A stretch of 18,113 nucleotides of DNA from Deferribacteraceae bacterium UBA1873 (GTDB taxonomy: Bacteria > Chrysiogenota > Deferribacteres > Deferribacterales > Flexistipitaceae): positions 1-18,113 of the forward strand of contig DDHP01000071.1 in NCBI GenBank assembly GCA_002338145.1, read 5' to 3'. The position numbers were made by a program, and so were the translations under genes. Below the pieces are notes generated by a model. That model saw nothing but the letters and a program-made list of their open reading frames with translations. It was not told where the DNA came from and ran no database searches. Positions within the stretch are counted from its first letter, which is position 1; the number at the start of each line of letters is the position of its first letter. Below, piece after piece: positions 1-8,913 of the stretch.

Positions 1-115
1 TATTCAGAATTTATTGTTTTTAAAGTGCGAATATTGAGCTATTATCTTAATATGGTAATAATCGTCAGGATGAAGTTGAAAATGCTATATTATCCTTCAG
101 AAAAGGAGGTCATTC

Positions 116-529
116 ATGAAAGATACTTTACAACCAGGGATGGAGTTTAACCTTGAGTTTCAGGTTCCGAAAAATAAGACAGTTCCCTATCTTTACCCGG
201 AATCAGATCGTTTTCAGGAAATGCCGGAGGTTTTTGCGACAGGTTTTATGGTAGGCTTTCTGGAATGGGCATGTATGGAAGCTCTCGAACCGCATCTCGA
301 TCCAGGTGAGCGAACTGTTGGCACTATGATTAATGTAACACACGAGGCTGCTACGCCTCCAGGGATGAAAGTGACTGCACATGTACGTTGCATTGCTGTG
401 GAAGGCAGAAGGACACGATGGGAAGTAGAAGCTCGGGACGAAATAGACGTTATCGGGCGAGGCCAGCATGAGCGGTTTATCATTGACTTGGATAGATTCT
501 CAGCTCAACTATCCAAAAAACAGCGCTGA
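116..529 (+). CDS. FlK-like hotdog acyl-CoA thioesterase
   Basis: A 137-residue single-domain hotdog protein that probably hydrolyses a small acyl-CoA thioester in the cytoplasm. It resembles the fluoroacetyl-CoA thioesterase (FlK) family along its whole length. The FlK catalytic residues as I recall them, Thr42, Glu50 and His76, fall at exactly the same numbers here (FATG, LEWA and VTHEAATP motifs). Gly69 and Arg120 (QHER) also match. Phe33 of the FlK lid is present, but position 36 is Met instead of the gating Phe, so fluoroacetyl-CoA specificity should not be assumed. The start is well set: a strong AAGGAGGT lies 5 bases before the ATG. The gene stands alone and converges on the DUF748 gene. 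Base composition is somewhat richer in GC than the acyl-CoA genes further right. The family call is confident; the substrate is unknown. Confidence 0.85.
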   Translation: MKDTLQPGMEFNLEFQVPKNKTVPYLYPESDRFQEMPEVFATGFMVGFLEWACMEALEPHLDPGERTVGTMINVTHEAATPPGMKVTAHVRCIAVEGRRTRWEVEARDEIDVIGRGQHERFIIDLDRFSAQLSKKQR

Positions 530-727
530 TATGTGCCCTTTTTCACCTGCAAGCTCACACTGACAGAGCACTTTAATAAAGTAAAGTTTTGCATAAAGAA
601 TAATTAAAAGCTGATTTAGCACAGCCAGCCATGCCTGTAGCGGATGTGATAACAAGTACCTGTAAAATAAACTTCGATTGATTTAGCAAAAGGGAACAGG
701 GTGGGCGCCCTATAGTTATCCCGCTTC
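530..727. other. Convergent intergenic spacer
   Basis: This is the 198-base gap between two converging genes. I see no gene and no convincing terminator. There is only a short ACTTT-aat-AAAGT hairpin near 570 and a GGGCGCCC palindrome near 703. The last 40 bases become GC-rich, which marks the approximate left edge of the GC-rich island that carries the DUF748 gene. Confidence 0.4.
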
Positions 728-2986
728 TCATTCGGCGGCGAGACCAATTTCCAGGACAACAGCCCCATTGGCTTCAACTTCAATGGGTGTCAGCGGCCGT
801 ACACGATCAGGCTCAATTACCGGGACGTCTCCTTCGCCCAGAATGAAATTGCGGACAGCGTCAGCGCGGGCACGGGCAAGCGCTTCGAGCTCCTCTTTTG
901 TTACAGGCTGGGCGGCAGTCACTTCGTTGGCCAGGTATTCTCTGTAGGCAGCTGCGTTGAATTCCGGCTCTTCACCTTCCGCGGCGGTGGTAAAACGCTC
1001 GCGAACATCGGTGAGCTCCCGCTGCGGATACCGGTCGGTAAACATCGCCTCCAGCATTTCACTGGTTGCGGCGGCCTCCAGGCTCGGGTTGGCGACGTCA
1101 ATGCCTGCCTGGTGCAGCCGTTCAACCATGGCTGCCAGAGCCTGTTGACGCTGGAGTGCCGGATGGTCAGCCTCCGGGACATATGGTGCGGGAAGTTCAA
1201 CCGCGAGTTCTGGCCGTTTGTTGAGGGCGGCGCGCAGCTGATCCAGGTCTTCCCGTTGTGGCGGTACTATTCCGCTGGAACCCGGAGTGAAGGCCACTTT
1301 AGCGAGCTCATCGGGGTCTCCGTTGACGAGGTTAGCCAACAATTCAAACGGTGAACTGACAATGCTTTGCAGGATATCCGTGAGTGCCTGTCGAATTGCC
1401 GGGCCGAAGGAAAATTCGGGATCATTGACATCCCCCTTGACAGGTATATCGACTCTGATCACACCGTCACTATCCTTCAGAAGTGCGATTATCAAAGTCA
1501 GGGGCAGATTTGTCGCGTCCGGGTGTTCGAAGCGTTCACCCAGCTTCAGATCCCGCAGGACGATATGGTTGCTGGCGTCGAGACGGCCATTATCCAGCAC
1601 GTAGCTAAGATCGAGGTCTGCACGGCCTGCGGCGATTCGTCGGCCGGCGAACCGGACCACATAGGGTGTGAACTCCGGAATATCCAGGTTATCGAAGACG
1701 AGATTGTTCCGAGCTCGGGTGAGCGGGCTCCACGGATTCAATTCGCCATTTATCCGGACCTGGCCGTACTCCGCGACCTGTCCTACCAGATCAACCCGCG
1801 CCGGTTCCTCCTGTCCTGGCGAAAGCCTTGATATACCGCCCTTCAGCTTTTGCACACGCGTAGCAAACGGCAACGGCAGAGAACGGTCAGTAAAGGCCAA
1901 TACCCCACCGTCAAGGCGAATACCGTCAATCACAATATCGAATAGCCCGGTTTCATTTTTCGGGGCCGCATCCGGGGCGGAGGGCTGATCGACCAACAAT
2001 TTGCCCAAATTTGTACAGCGGTCTTCAGCAATGAACACCCGGGCGGAGGGCTGATCGAGTCGGATGATCGACAGCTTGAGAAAACGCTCACCAAGGCGGA
2101 AATTGATCTCATCAATTGCCAACGCCTGCCAGCCCACAACATCATTGCCACCGGCTTGTTCGGCAATGTCCAGTGCATTGATCCGAGCACTTCCGGTGTA
2201 GGTCAGCGGATCGTCAGGGCCGCTGCGCAGCTCACCTTTGGCGCTCAGACTGCCACTGTCGACACGAACGTTCGCGAAACGCTGGACAAAAGGTTCCACC
2301 AGCACAAGCGCCAAATTATCGACATTAAGCGTTCCGGCGAGGTCGAACATGGGCAGTAATTGGACTTTACCGTCGAAGGTGAATTTCCCTCCCAGCTCGA
2401 AACGACCGCTGATTTGAAACGGCGAGACGGCATCGTCTGCGAGAATGAAATCGTCAAGCGAAAAGTCGGTATCCTCGAGTGCGAGCGGCACAGTTGGACC
2501 GGACTGTTCAGCCCGAATAATTTCCCCCTCTGATCCGTTACGCGGCAGCGGCCGGCGATGGAAATCGGACAGCAGGCGGGTGAAACGCGTTTCTCCCGAT
2601 TCAAACTGTTCCTCATACACTCGGGCGCCATCCAGGCGTGCTGTGGGTATGATCATCCTCCACTTGAACAGGCTTGACCAAGCCAAGTCAACAAACAGGC
2701 GCTTGAAACCAATAAGTTCCTGACCATCGACATCCTCCAGAGCGAGATCCTTGACCTCGACGGTGAGCGTGTACGGATTGGTGTGGACAGCCCCTATGCG
2801 CAGATCGCGACCAAGATCGTCCGCTACCGTATTAACCGCAAAGCCGGTTGCTATCCAGGGCAAAACGAAGAAGCCGACAAGAGTGTACATGATGACTACG
2901 ACGGCAACCCAGAACCGGATCCGGCGGATATTGAGCCAGTACTCGCGCAGCCATGACCACACTGAACGGGTGGGAAGTGGTGCCAT
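728..2986 (-). CDS. DUF748 / AsmA-like envelope protein, probably transferred
   Basis: A 752-residue protein of the DUF748 family, which belongs to the AsmA/TamB-like superfamily of proteins spanning the periplasm; some relatives move lipids to the outer membrane. Residues of about 20-45 form one membrane anchor after a basic N-terminus (WLNIRRIRF), and the rest is beta-rich and periplasmic. DUF748 hallmarks are visible: a TPYVVRFAGRRIAAGRADL stretch, the LLKDSDGVIRVDIPVKGD segment followed by NDPEFS, and an acidic helical C-terminal part. It seems shorter than many relatives, which often exceed 1000 residues. An upstream TTG in frame at 3004 would add six residues, but AAAGGAGA sits just before the ATG at 2986, so I chose that start. 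GC is near 55-60% in lines counted by eye, far above the genes to its right. That suggests transfer, perhaps from a gammaproteobacterium. The exact function is unknown. Confidence 0.8.
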   Translation of the reverse strand: MAPLPTRSVWSWLREYWLNIRRIRFWVAVVVIMYTLVGFFVLPWIATGFAVNTVADDLGRDLRIGAVHTNPYTLTVEVKDLALEDVDGQELIGFKRLFVDLAWSSLFKWRMIIPTARLDGARVYEEQFESGETRFTRLLSDFHRRPLPRNGSEGEIIRAEQSGPTVPLALEDTDFSLDDFILADDAVSPFQISGRFELGGKFTFDGKVQLLPMFDLAGTLNVDNLALVLVEPFVQRFANVRVDSGSLSAKGELRSGPDDPLTYTGSARINALDIAEQAGGNDVVGWQALAIDEINFRLGERFLKLSIIRLDQPSARVFIAEDRCTNLGKLLVDQPSAPDAAPKNETGLFDIVIDGIRLDGGVLAFTDRSLPLPFATRVQKLKGGISRLSPGQEEPARVDLVGQVAEYGQVRINGELNPWSPLTRARNNLVFDNLDIPEFTPYVVRFAGRRIAAGRADLDLSYVLDNGRLDASNHIVLRDLKLGERFEHPDATNLPLTLIIALLKDSDGVIRVDIPVKGDVNDPEFSFGPAIRQALTDILQSIVSSPFELLANLVNGDPDELAKVAFTPGSSGIVPPQREDLDQLRAALNKRPELAVELPAPYVPEADHPALQRQQALAAMVERLHQAGIDVANPSLEAAATSEMLEAMFTDRYPQRELTDVRERFTTAAEGEEPEFNAAAYREYLANEVTAAQPVTKEELEALARARADAVRNFILGEGDVPVIEPDRVRPLTPIEVEANGAVVLEIGLAAE

Positions 2987-3151
2987 TTTATCTCCTTTTT
3001 CCAAATAGCTAACAATAATACATTGAATAGTTATATAGACCGTTCATAATCTAATTATAACACCACAATTGAATCAAAGCCAATTAAACTTGGCGATCTC
3101 TTATTCCTATTTTTTCACAGAATCATGCCAAGTGAACATTTACTTAATAAT

Positions 3152-3180
3152 TATCCTCACACTTGCGAAGTGTGAGGATA
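3152..3180 (-). terminator. 13-bp perfect hairpin after icmF
   Basis: A perfect inverted repeat has arms at 3152-3164 (TATCCTCACACTT) and 3168-3180, with a 3-base loop. It lies 50-80 bases past the stop codon of the fused mutase gene and before the next gene in the same direction. The position suits a transcription terminator for the thiolase-hbd-icmF operon, or an mRNA-stabilising 3' hairpin. Neither flank carries a clear run of T, so it is not a textbook intrinsic terminator. Confidence 0.55.
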
Positions 3181-3229
3181 GAAAATAATGAGACGCTTGC
3201 TATATAAATATTTGTACTTGAAATCTTAT

Positions 3230-6200
3230 TTACATATTTCTTCTATATTTTCCTCCAACTTCAAATAAGGCATTTGTAATTTGACCAAGTGAAGCATACT
3301 TAACAGTTTCCATTAACTCTGCAAATATGTTTCCGTGATTTAATGCGGTAGATTTTAACTTATCTAAATATTGTTTTGAAAATGCTTCATTACGTTTTTG
3401 AAATGCAAGTAAATTTTCGAGTTGCCATTTTTTCTCTTCCTCAGTTGACCTTGAAAGCTTGATTTCATCTTCTCCGGTTTCATTTTCATTGACAAAAACA
3501 TTTACGCCGACAATTGGCAGTTCACCTGTATTTTTCAACTCCTCATAATGGAGTGAATCTTCTTGAATTTTATTGCGTTGATATCTTGATTCCATTGCAC
3601 CAAGTACCCCGTCTCTTTTTGATATTCTGTCAAATTCATTCAATACTTCTTCTTCTACGAGATTCGTGAGTTCTTCTATTATATAGCTACCTTGCAAAGG
3701 ATTTTCGTTTTTTGCCATACCAAATTCAGAGTTTGTAATCATCTGTATTGCAAGTGCTCTTCTTACGGATTCCTCCGTTGGTGTAGTAATAGCCTCGTCA
3801 TAAGCATTAGTATGCAGTGAATTACAATTGTCATAAATTGCTGTTAAAGCTTGTAATGTAGTTCTTATATCATTAAAGGCCATTTCCATAGCATGCAATG
3901 ATCTGCCGGAAGTTTGAATATGATATTTAAATTTTTGACTGCGTTCATTCGCATTGTACTTATTTTTCATTGCAATTGCCCAAATACGACGTGCCACTCT
4001 ACCAATGACCGAATATTCAATATCTAAACCATTAGAAAAGAAGAAAGATAAGTTTGGCGCGAAATCATCTATTTTCATACCACGAGATAAGTAATATTCC
4101 ACATAGGTAAATCCATTTGCAAGAGTAAATGCAAGCTGTGTAATAGGATTAGCTCCCGCCTCAGCAATATGATATCCAGATATCGATACTGAATAATAAT
4201 TTTTAACGGCATTATCAATAAAATATTGCTGGATATCGCCCATCAATTTAAGTGAAAAGTTTGTAGAAAATAAGCATGTGTTTTGTGCCTGATCTTCTTT
4301 TAGAATATCAGCCTGAACAGTACCTCGCAACACGTTTAGCGTATTTCTTTTTATTTCATCATAAATTTCCTTTTCTACGAGCAAGTCTCCACTGATTCCT
4401 AACAAACCCAACCCTAAATGTTCGTCATCAGAAACATCTTGAACACCAAAGTGCTTATTATAAGTTGGTCTTGTCATATTAAGTTTTTTATAATAGTCGT
4501 TTATTTTATCCTGGGCTTGCCCCCATTTCCCGGAATCTTTTAAATATTTTTCTACCTGCTGATCAATAGCTGCATTAAAAAACATAGCCAACATCATAGG
4601 GGCAGGACCATTTATCGTCATAGAAACCGAGGTACTAGGGTCACATAAATCAAAACCACTGAAGAGCTTTTTTGCATCATCAAGTGTAGCTATTGACACT
4701 CCTGAATTACCAATTTTCCCATAGATATCAGGTCGTTTGTCTGGATCCTGGCCATAAAGCGTTATTGAATCAAATGCAGTAGAAAGTCGAGCAAAGGGCT
4801 GTCCTTTGGAAAGATAATGAAATCTTTTATTTGTTCGCTCAGGCGTACCTTCACCAGCAAACATTCTAGTAGGTTTTTCATCTTGCCTTTTGAGTGGAAA
4901 GGTGCCAGCAGTATATGGAAATCTTCCAGGGACATTCTCTAAAAGCTGGAATTTAACTATCTCACCATACTCATCGGTTTTAGGAAGACTAATTTTGGGT
5001 ATTTTGTTACCAGAAATTGTCTTTGATGTTAGTTCGTACTTTACTTCTTTATCCCGGATCTTGCTAGTCAAATAATCGCTTGAATACATTTCTTTTAATA
5101 AATTCCAGTTGTTTAACAGTGCTGTAATAGCTTGGGCTTCTGGCTTAGCGTTTACTTGCCTAATTTCTTCTTTAATAGCGTTTAAAGCATTTTCTAATTT
5201 TTCGTTTTGCCCACTCTCATTTTCCTTGAGAGTATAATTGGTATCTGCGTTATCACTTGGCTTTTTAAGCTGCTTTTCCAAAATTTTTTTTGTTTTATCT
5301 AGTGCATATAAATTTGAAGCCAATGAGGCTTGCTCTTGGGCTTTTTTCTTGTAATCTCTAACTACAGACGAAATCTCACTTAAGTATCTACTTCTATACG
5401 GTGGTATTAGATAATCAACCGCAGCATCGCTAATGGGTGTCAAAACATCTTCTTTTTCAAATCCTACAAGTTGCATTAGTTTGTAAAACAGGTAATTTAC
5501 TCCAGGATCGTTAAAATTTGACGCCATAGTATGATACACAGGCATATCTTCTAACTTTTTATCAAATAGCTTATAGTTGCGCATGTACTGTTTTCTTACT
5601 TCATATAAGGCATCTTCTGCGTTTTCTTTATCATATTTATTTAGTACAACCACATCTGCATAATCAAGCATATTGATTTTTTCAAGTTGAAGTGCAGCAC
5701 CATACTCTGGTGTCATAACGTACACATTATAATCTGCAATATCGATAACGGCTATGTCGCTTTGACCAACACCGGCAGTTTCCAAGATTACAAGGTCAAA
5801 GCCTGCCATTTTGTATAAATCTATAATCTTACGTGTAGCTGTTGAGATAGACATATTCGAAGTTCTTGTGGCCATTGAGCGCATATAAGCATTTTCATGA
5901 GGCAGTGAATTCATTCTAATTCTATCACCGAGCAGTGCTCCCTTGCTTCTTTTTGTTGGATCAACTGCTAAAATACCAATTTTTTTATCCTTGTAATTAT
6001 TTAAAAAGTGTCTCAAAAGCTCATCAACAAGAGAAGATTTACCTGCTCCACCAGAACCAGTAAATCCGATTACCTTTGCCTTATTAGCTGTTTTATTAAA
6101 ATAATGTTGAAAAATTTCCTCATAATGCTCATTCCATTCATTTTGTGTGATAAGTTTTTCGATTGTACTGATTGCCTTTGGTAAGGTATCAGGAAGATTT

Positions 6201-6658
6201 GCTAAATAATCTTCAAATTTTTCCTCGCTGTAGGGCAGAAAATCACTTTGGGATATCAAATAATCAATCATTCCCTGTAAACCCATCTTAACGCCATCTT
6301 GAGGAGAGAAAATTTTACAAATCCCATAATTTTCTAATTCTCTAATTTCATAGGGGAGAATAACGCCCCCTCCTCCACCAAAAACCTTTACATAATCAGA
6401 TTTTTTTTCTTTTAGTAAATCGTATATATACTTAAAAAACTCTATATGACCTCCCTGATATGAGGTTACAGTAATAGCGTTAACGTCTTCTTCAATAGCT
6501 GTTTGCACAATTTCATAAGCACTACGATTATGTCCTAGGTGAATAACCTCAGCGCCAGAATCTTGCATCATCCTTCTAAATATATTTATTGATACGTCAT
6601 GACCATCAAAAAGGCTCGTGGCACTAACTACTCTAATTGGATTTAGTGGTACATACAT
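3230..6658 (-). CDS. icmF: Fused isobutyryl-CoA mutase (IcmF)
   Basis: A 1142-residue coenzyme B12 enzyme that interconverts isobutyryl-CoA and n-butyryl-CoA. The IcmF order of domains is visible. A B12-binding domain covers about residues 1-140, with DGHD at 18-21 (His20 the likely cobalt ligand) and a GGGGG turn. A MeaB-type G-protein chaperone domain covers about 195-415, with its P-loop GSGGAGKSS ending near Lys207 and an NKYD base-recognition motif. A long charged linker follows, then the mutase barrel from about 560 to the end. Gln792 in AQNTC stands where methylmalonyl-CoA mutases carry the Arg that binds the substrate carboxylate (VRNTY). This favours the isobutyryl/butyryl pair, although isovaleryl/pivalyl-CoA activity is also known in the family. 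SISGYH, with the mutase active-site His, is intact. AAGGAGG lies 4 bases before the ATG. It is the third gene of a leftward operon, 84 bases after hbd. Confidence 0.93.
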   Translation of the reverse strand: MYVPLNPIRVVSATSLFDGHDVSINIFRRMMQDSGAEVIHLGHNRSAYEIVQTAIEEDVNAITVTSYQGGHIEFFKYIYDLLKEKKSDYVKVFGGGGGVILPYEIRELENYGICKIFSPQDGVKMGLQGMIDYLISQSDFLPYSEEKFEDYLANLPDTLPKAISTIEKLITQNEWNEHYEEIFQHYFNKTANKAKVIGFTGSGGAGKSSLVDELLRHFLNNYKDKKIGILAVDPTKRSKGALLGDRIRMNSLPHENAYMRSMATRTSNMSISTATRKIIDLYKMAGFDLVILETAGVGQSDIAVIDIADYNVYVMTPEYGAALQLEKINMLDYADVVVLNKYDKENAEDALYEVRKQYMRNYKLFDKKLEDMPVYHTMASNFNDPGVNYLFYKLMQLVGFEKEDVLTPISDAAVDYLIPPYRSRYLSEISSVVRDYKKKAQEQASLASNLYALDKTKKILEKQLKKPSDNADTNYTLKENESGQNEKLENALNAIKEEIRQVNAKPEAQAITALLNNWNLLKEMYSSDYLTSKIRDKEVKYELTSKTISGNKIPKISLPKTDEYGEIVKFQLLENVPGRFPYTAGTFPLKRQDEKPTRMFAGEGTPERTNKRFHYLSKGQPFARLSTAFDSITLYGQDPDKRPDIYGKIGNSGVSIATLDDAKKLFSGFDLCDPSTSVSMTINGPAPMMLAMFFNAAIDQQVEKYLKDSGKWGQAQDKINDYYKKLNMTRPTYNKHFGVQDVSDDEHLGLGLLGISGDLLVEKEIYDEIKRNTLNVLRGTVQADILKEDQAQNTCLFSTNFSLKLMGDIQQYFIDNAVKNYYSVSISGYHIAEAGANPITQLAFTLANGFTYVEYYLSRGMKIDDFAPNLSFFFSNGLDIEYSVIGRVARRIWAIAMKNKYNANERSQKFKYHIQTSGRSLHAMEMAFNDIRTTLQALTAIYDNCNSLHTNAYDEAITTPTEESVRRALAIQMITNSEFGMAKNENPLQGSYIIEELTNLVEEEVLNEFDRISKRDGVLGAMESRYQRNKIQEDSLHYEELKNTGELPIVGVNVFVNENETGEDEIKLSRSTEEEKKWQLENLLAFQKRNEAFSKQYLDKLKSTALNHGNIFAELMETVKYASLGQITNALFEVGGKYRRNM

Positions 6659-6689
6659 AAAGCCTCCTTCCTCAGTTTAATCCTTTGAT

Positions 6690-6711
6690 ATAATGTTAGA
6701 TTCAACATTAT
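6690..6711. repeat. 22-bp inverted repeat between hbd and icmF
   Basis: ATAATGTT at 6690-6697 is repeated inverted as AACATTAT at 6704-6711, with a 6-base spacer. On the + strand six T follow it, which looks like a weak terminator for antisense transcription. On the - strand it lies in the icmF leader, about 30 bases upstream of the start, and could be an operator or a hairpin that tunes icmF expression within the operon. The function is a guess. Confidence 0.35.
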
Positions 6712-6742
6712 TTTTTAAAAATAGGACATTATAAAACCTCTA

Positions 6743-7597
6743 TTACTTTTTTGAGTAATCATAAAAGCCTTTTTTAGTCTTTCTACCCAAGTACCCAGCC
6801 TCTACCATCTTAACAAGCAACGGGCATGGTCGATACTTAGAGTCTTTAAACCCCTCATAGAGAACATTTTGTATCGCAAGCACTGTATCTAGTCCAATAA
6901 AATCAGCAAGTGTGAGCGGACCCATAGGTTGATTTGTGCCAAGCTTCATAGCTTCGTCGATATCCTCAACCGATGCCACCCCCTCATAGTAAGCATATAT
7001 CGCTTCATTGATCATAGGTATCGTTACCCTGTTTACAATAAAACCTGGATAATCTTTGGAAAGAGCTGGTATTTTGCCGAGAGACTTTGCTAAATCAAGT
7101 ACAATGTTGTATGTTTCTTCACTGGTAGCAATTCCTTTTATTATCTCTACAAGCTTCATTACCGGCACTGGATTCATAAAGTGCATACCAATGATTTTAT
7201 CTGGTCGTTTAGTTTGAAAACCAAGCTTCGTAATAGATATGGAAGAAGTATTTGAAGCAATAATTGAACCATCTTTTATAATTGAATCCAGTTTGGAAAA
7301 AAGATCCAATTTTATTGATTCGTTCTCTGGTGCTGCTTCGATGCAAAAATCTACATCCGATACCTCATTAAGATTTATGGTGCTTTTTATGTTATCTAAA
7401 GTATCATCAATCTGATTTTCGTTAATAACCCCTTTTTTTGCTTGTCTTTTGAGATTTTCTTCGATTGTTTTTAAAGCTTTTTCCAATTGATTTTGGGAAA
7501 CATCGTAAAGAACAACATTGTAATTGTGTAATGCAAATACATGAGCAATCCCATTGCCCATCAAACCCGAACCTATTATTCCTACTTTTTTAATCAT
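6743..7597 (-). CDS. hbd: 3-hydroxybutyryl-CoA dehydrogenase
   Basis: A 284-residue cytoplasmic oxidoreductase that converts (S)-3-hydroxybutyryl-CoA to acetoacetyl-CoA, or the reverse. The N-terminal Rossmann fold begins at once with GSGLMGNGIA (9-18). Asp32 at the end of the second strand suggests preference for NAD(H). The family signature GMHFMNPVPVMKLVE carries catalytic His139 and Glu151, and the C-terminal helical domain ends with the usual GRKTKKGFYDY. The length matches the family. An in-frame ATG 21 bases upstream has no ribosome site, while the chosen ATG is preceded by GAGGG and starts right at the expected MIKKVGIIG. The gene is 29 bases downstream of the thiolase gene and clearly co-transcribed with it. 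Confidence 0.94.
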   Translation of the reverse strand: MIKKVGIIGSGLMGNGIAHVFALHNYNVVLYDVSQNQLEKALKTIEENLKRQAKKGVINENQIDDTLDNIKSTINLNEVSDVDFCIEAAPENESIKLDLFSKLDSIIKDGSIIASNTSSISITKLGFQTKRPDKIIGMHFMNPVPVMKLVEIIKGIATSEETYNIVLDLAKSLGKIPALSKDYPGFIVNRVTIPMINEAIYAYYEGVASVEDIDEAMKLGTNQPMGPLTLADFIGLDTVLAIQNVLYEGFKDSKYRPCPLLVKMVEAGYLGRKTKKGFYDYSKK

Positions 7598-7626
7598 TTG
7601 CTTGACCCTCTTAAACATTAATATTC

Positions 7627-8802
7627 TTAAACATTCTCAAAAATTGCTGCCACTGCTTCGCCGCCACCAATACAAAGCGTAGCAAGACCATACTTTACGT
7701 TTTGTCTTTTCATCTGCTTAACTAAAGTAGCGACAAGTCTACCACCGCTTGCCCCTATGGGATGACCAATAGAGACTGCGCCGCCATTAACATTTACCTT
7801 ATTGATATCAAGCCCAAGCTCTTTTATGGCCACAAGTGCAACCACAGCAAAAGCTTCATTAATCTCGAACAAACCGATATCATCAAAACTTAATTTGGCT
7901 TTTTTAATAACTTTTTGTATAGCACCTACAGGTGCTTCCGGAAATTGCTCAGGCGGCAAACTATTAGTGGAGTAGGCCAAAAGCTTAGCAATAGGTTTTA
8001 AATTATATTTTTCGACAACCTTTCTACTAGCTAAAATACTCAAAGCAGCTCCATCGGATATAGTAGAAGAATTCGCAGCTGTGACTGTCCCTGTTTTTAT
8101 AAAAGCAGGTTTTAATTGAGGAATTTTCTCAAACGCAACCTTATATGGATCTTCGTCAGTATTTACAATTTTCTCATTTCTTTTATTTTTAATTTTTATA
8201 GGTACAATTTCTTCTTTTAAAATACCATCCTTTATTGACTTCTGGGCTAATTTGTAAGACCTTATGGCATACTCATCCTGTTCTTGTCTTGATATTGAGT
8301 GTTTTTTCGCAATATTTTCTGCAATAATACCCATATGTATGTTATCGTAAGGATCGAATAGCCCATCGAAAATCATACCATCGATTAAGCTACCATCTCC
8401 CATACGGTACCCATATCGTGCCTTTTTTAGATAGTAAGGGGCATTTGACATGTTTTCCGCACCACCTGCAATTGCTATATCAGAATCACCAATCATAATA
8501 GATCCTGCGCCAAGCATGATAGCTTTTAAGCCGCTGCCACACACCTTATTAATTGTCATTGCATGAACTTTAGATGGCAAGCCAGCATAAATCATAGCCT
8601 GTCTTGCGGGAGCTTGACCTACTCCTGCACCCAAGACCTCCCCCATAATAATTTCATCCACAGACTCACCCGGTAGATCTGTACGCCTAAGCAGCTCTCT
8701 TATAACCTCACTTGCAAGCTTTGGAGCTTCAATGCTTGACAAAGCCCCACCAAACGAACCAAATGGCGTACGCAAAGCTTCAACTACATAAACATCTTCC
8801 AT
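7627..8802 (-). CDS. Acetyl-CoA C-acetyltransferase (thiolase)
   Basis: A 391-residue biosynthetic/degradative thiolase that joins two acetyl-CoA to acetoacetyl-CoA or cleaves it. The nucleophilic Cys88 lies in NKVCGSGLKAI. His347 sits in GHPIGASG and the second catalytic Cys377 in LCIGGGEA, and the NEAF motif is present. All active-site elements are intact and the length is typical. AGGAGG lies 5 bases before the ATG. It is the first intact gene of the leftward thiolase-hbd-icmF operon and faces away from the crotonase gene. With hbd and crotonase beside it, acetoacetyl-CoA is the likely substrate, although a wider 3-ketoacyl range cannot be excluded from sequence alone. The usual symbol would be thlA or atoB; I leave it open. 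Confidence 0.93.
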   Translation of the reverse strand: MEDVYVVEALRTPFGSFGGALSSIEAPKLASEVIRELLRRTDLPGESVDEIIMGEVLGAGVGQAPARQAMIYAGLPSKVHAMTINKVCGSGLKAIMLGAGSIMIGDSDIAIAGGAENMSNAPYYLKKARYGYRMGDGSLIDGMIFDGLFDPYDNIHMGIIAENIAKKHSISRQEQDEYAIRSYKLAQKSIKDGILKEEIVPIKIKNKRNEKIVNTDEDPYKVAFEKIPQLKPAFIKTGTVTAANSSTISDGAALSILASRKVVEKYNLKPIAKLLAYSTNSLPPEQFPEAPVGAIQKVIKKAKLSFDDIGLFEINEAFAVVALVAIKELGLDINKVNVNGGAVSIGHPIGASGGRLVATLVKQMKRQNVKYGLATLCIGGGEAVAAIFENV

Positions 8803-8913
8803 AATTTCCTCCTATTTTTCAAAATGTCATAATATCTTTCCCATTAGACATATAATAGACAGGATAAAAACATTTAGATATAATCTCCCACAAACGCCCT
8901 GGAATAGGCAATC

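Noticed and set aside
34..91. Promoter for the thioesterase gene (TTGAGC with TAATAA, or TATATT)
   Set aside because: The pairings are weak in very AT-rich sequence. The strong ribosome site is certain but the promoter is not.
1367..1831. Long open frame (154 codons) on the + strand inside the DUF748 gene
   Set aside because: It lies wholly antisense to a clear protein family member. GC-rich genes commonly leave such open frames on the other strand, and no ribosome site or family match is seen.
4890..5075. Short + strand open frame inside icmF
   Set aside because: It is antisense to the well-conserved mutase domain, with no independent evidence for coding.
8820..8900. TATTAT-like boxes as the thiolase operon promoter
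   Set aside because: Several candidate -10 boxes exist on the - strand, but none has a fitting -35 box at 16-18 bases, so any choice would be arbitrary.
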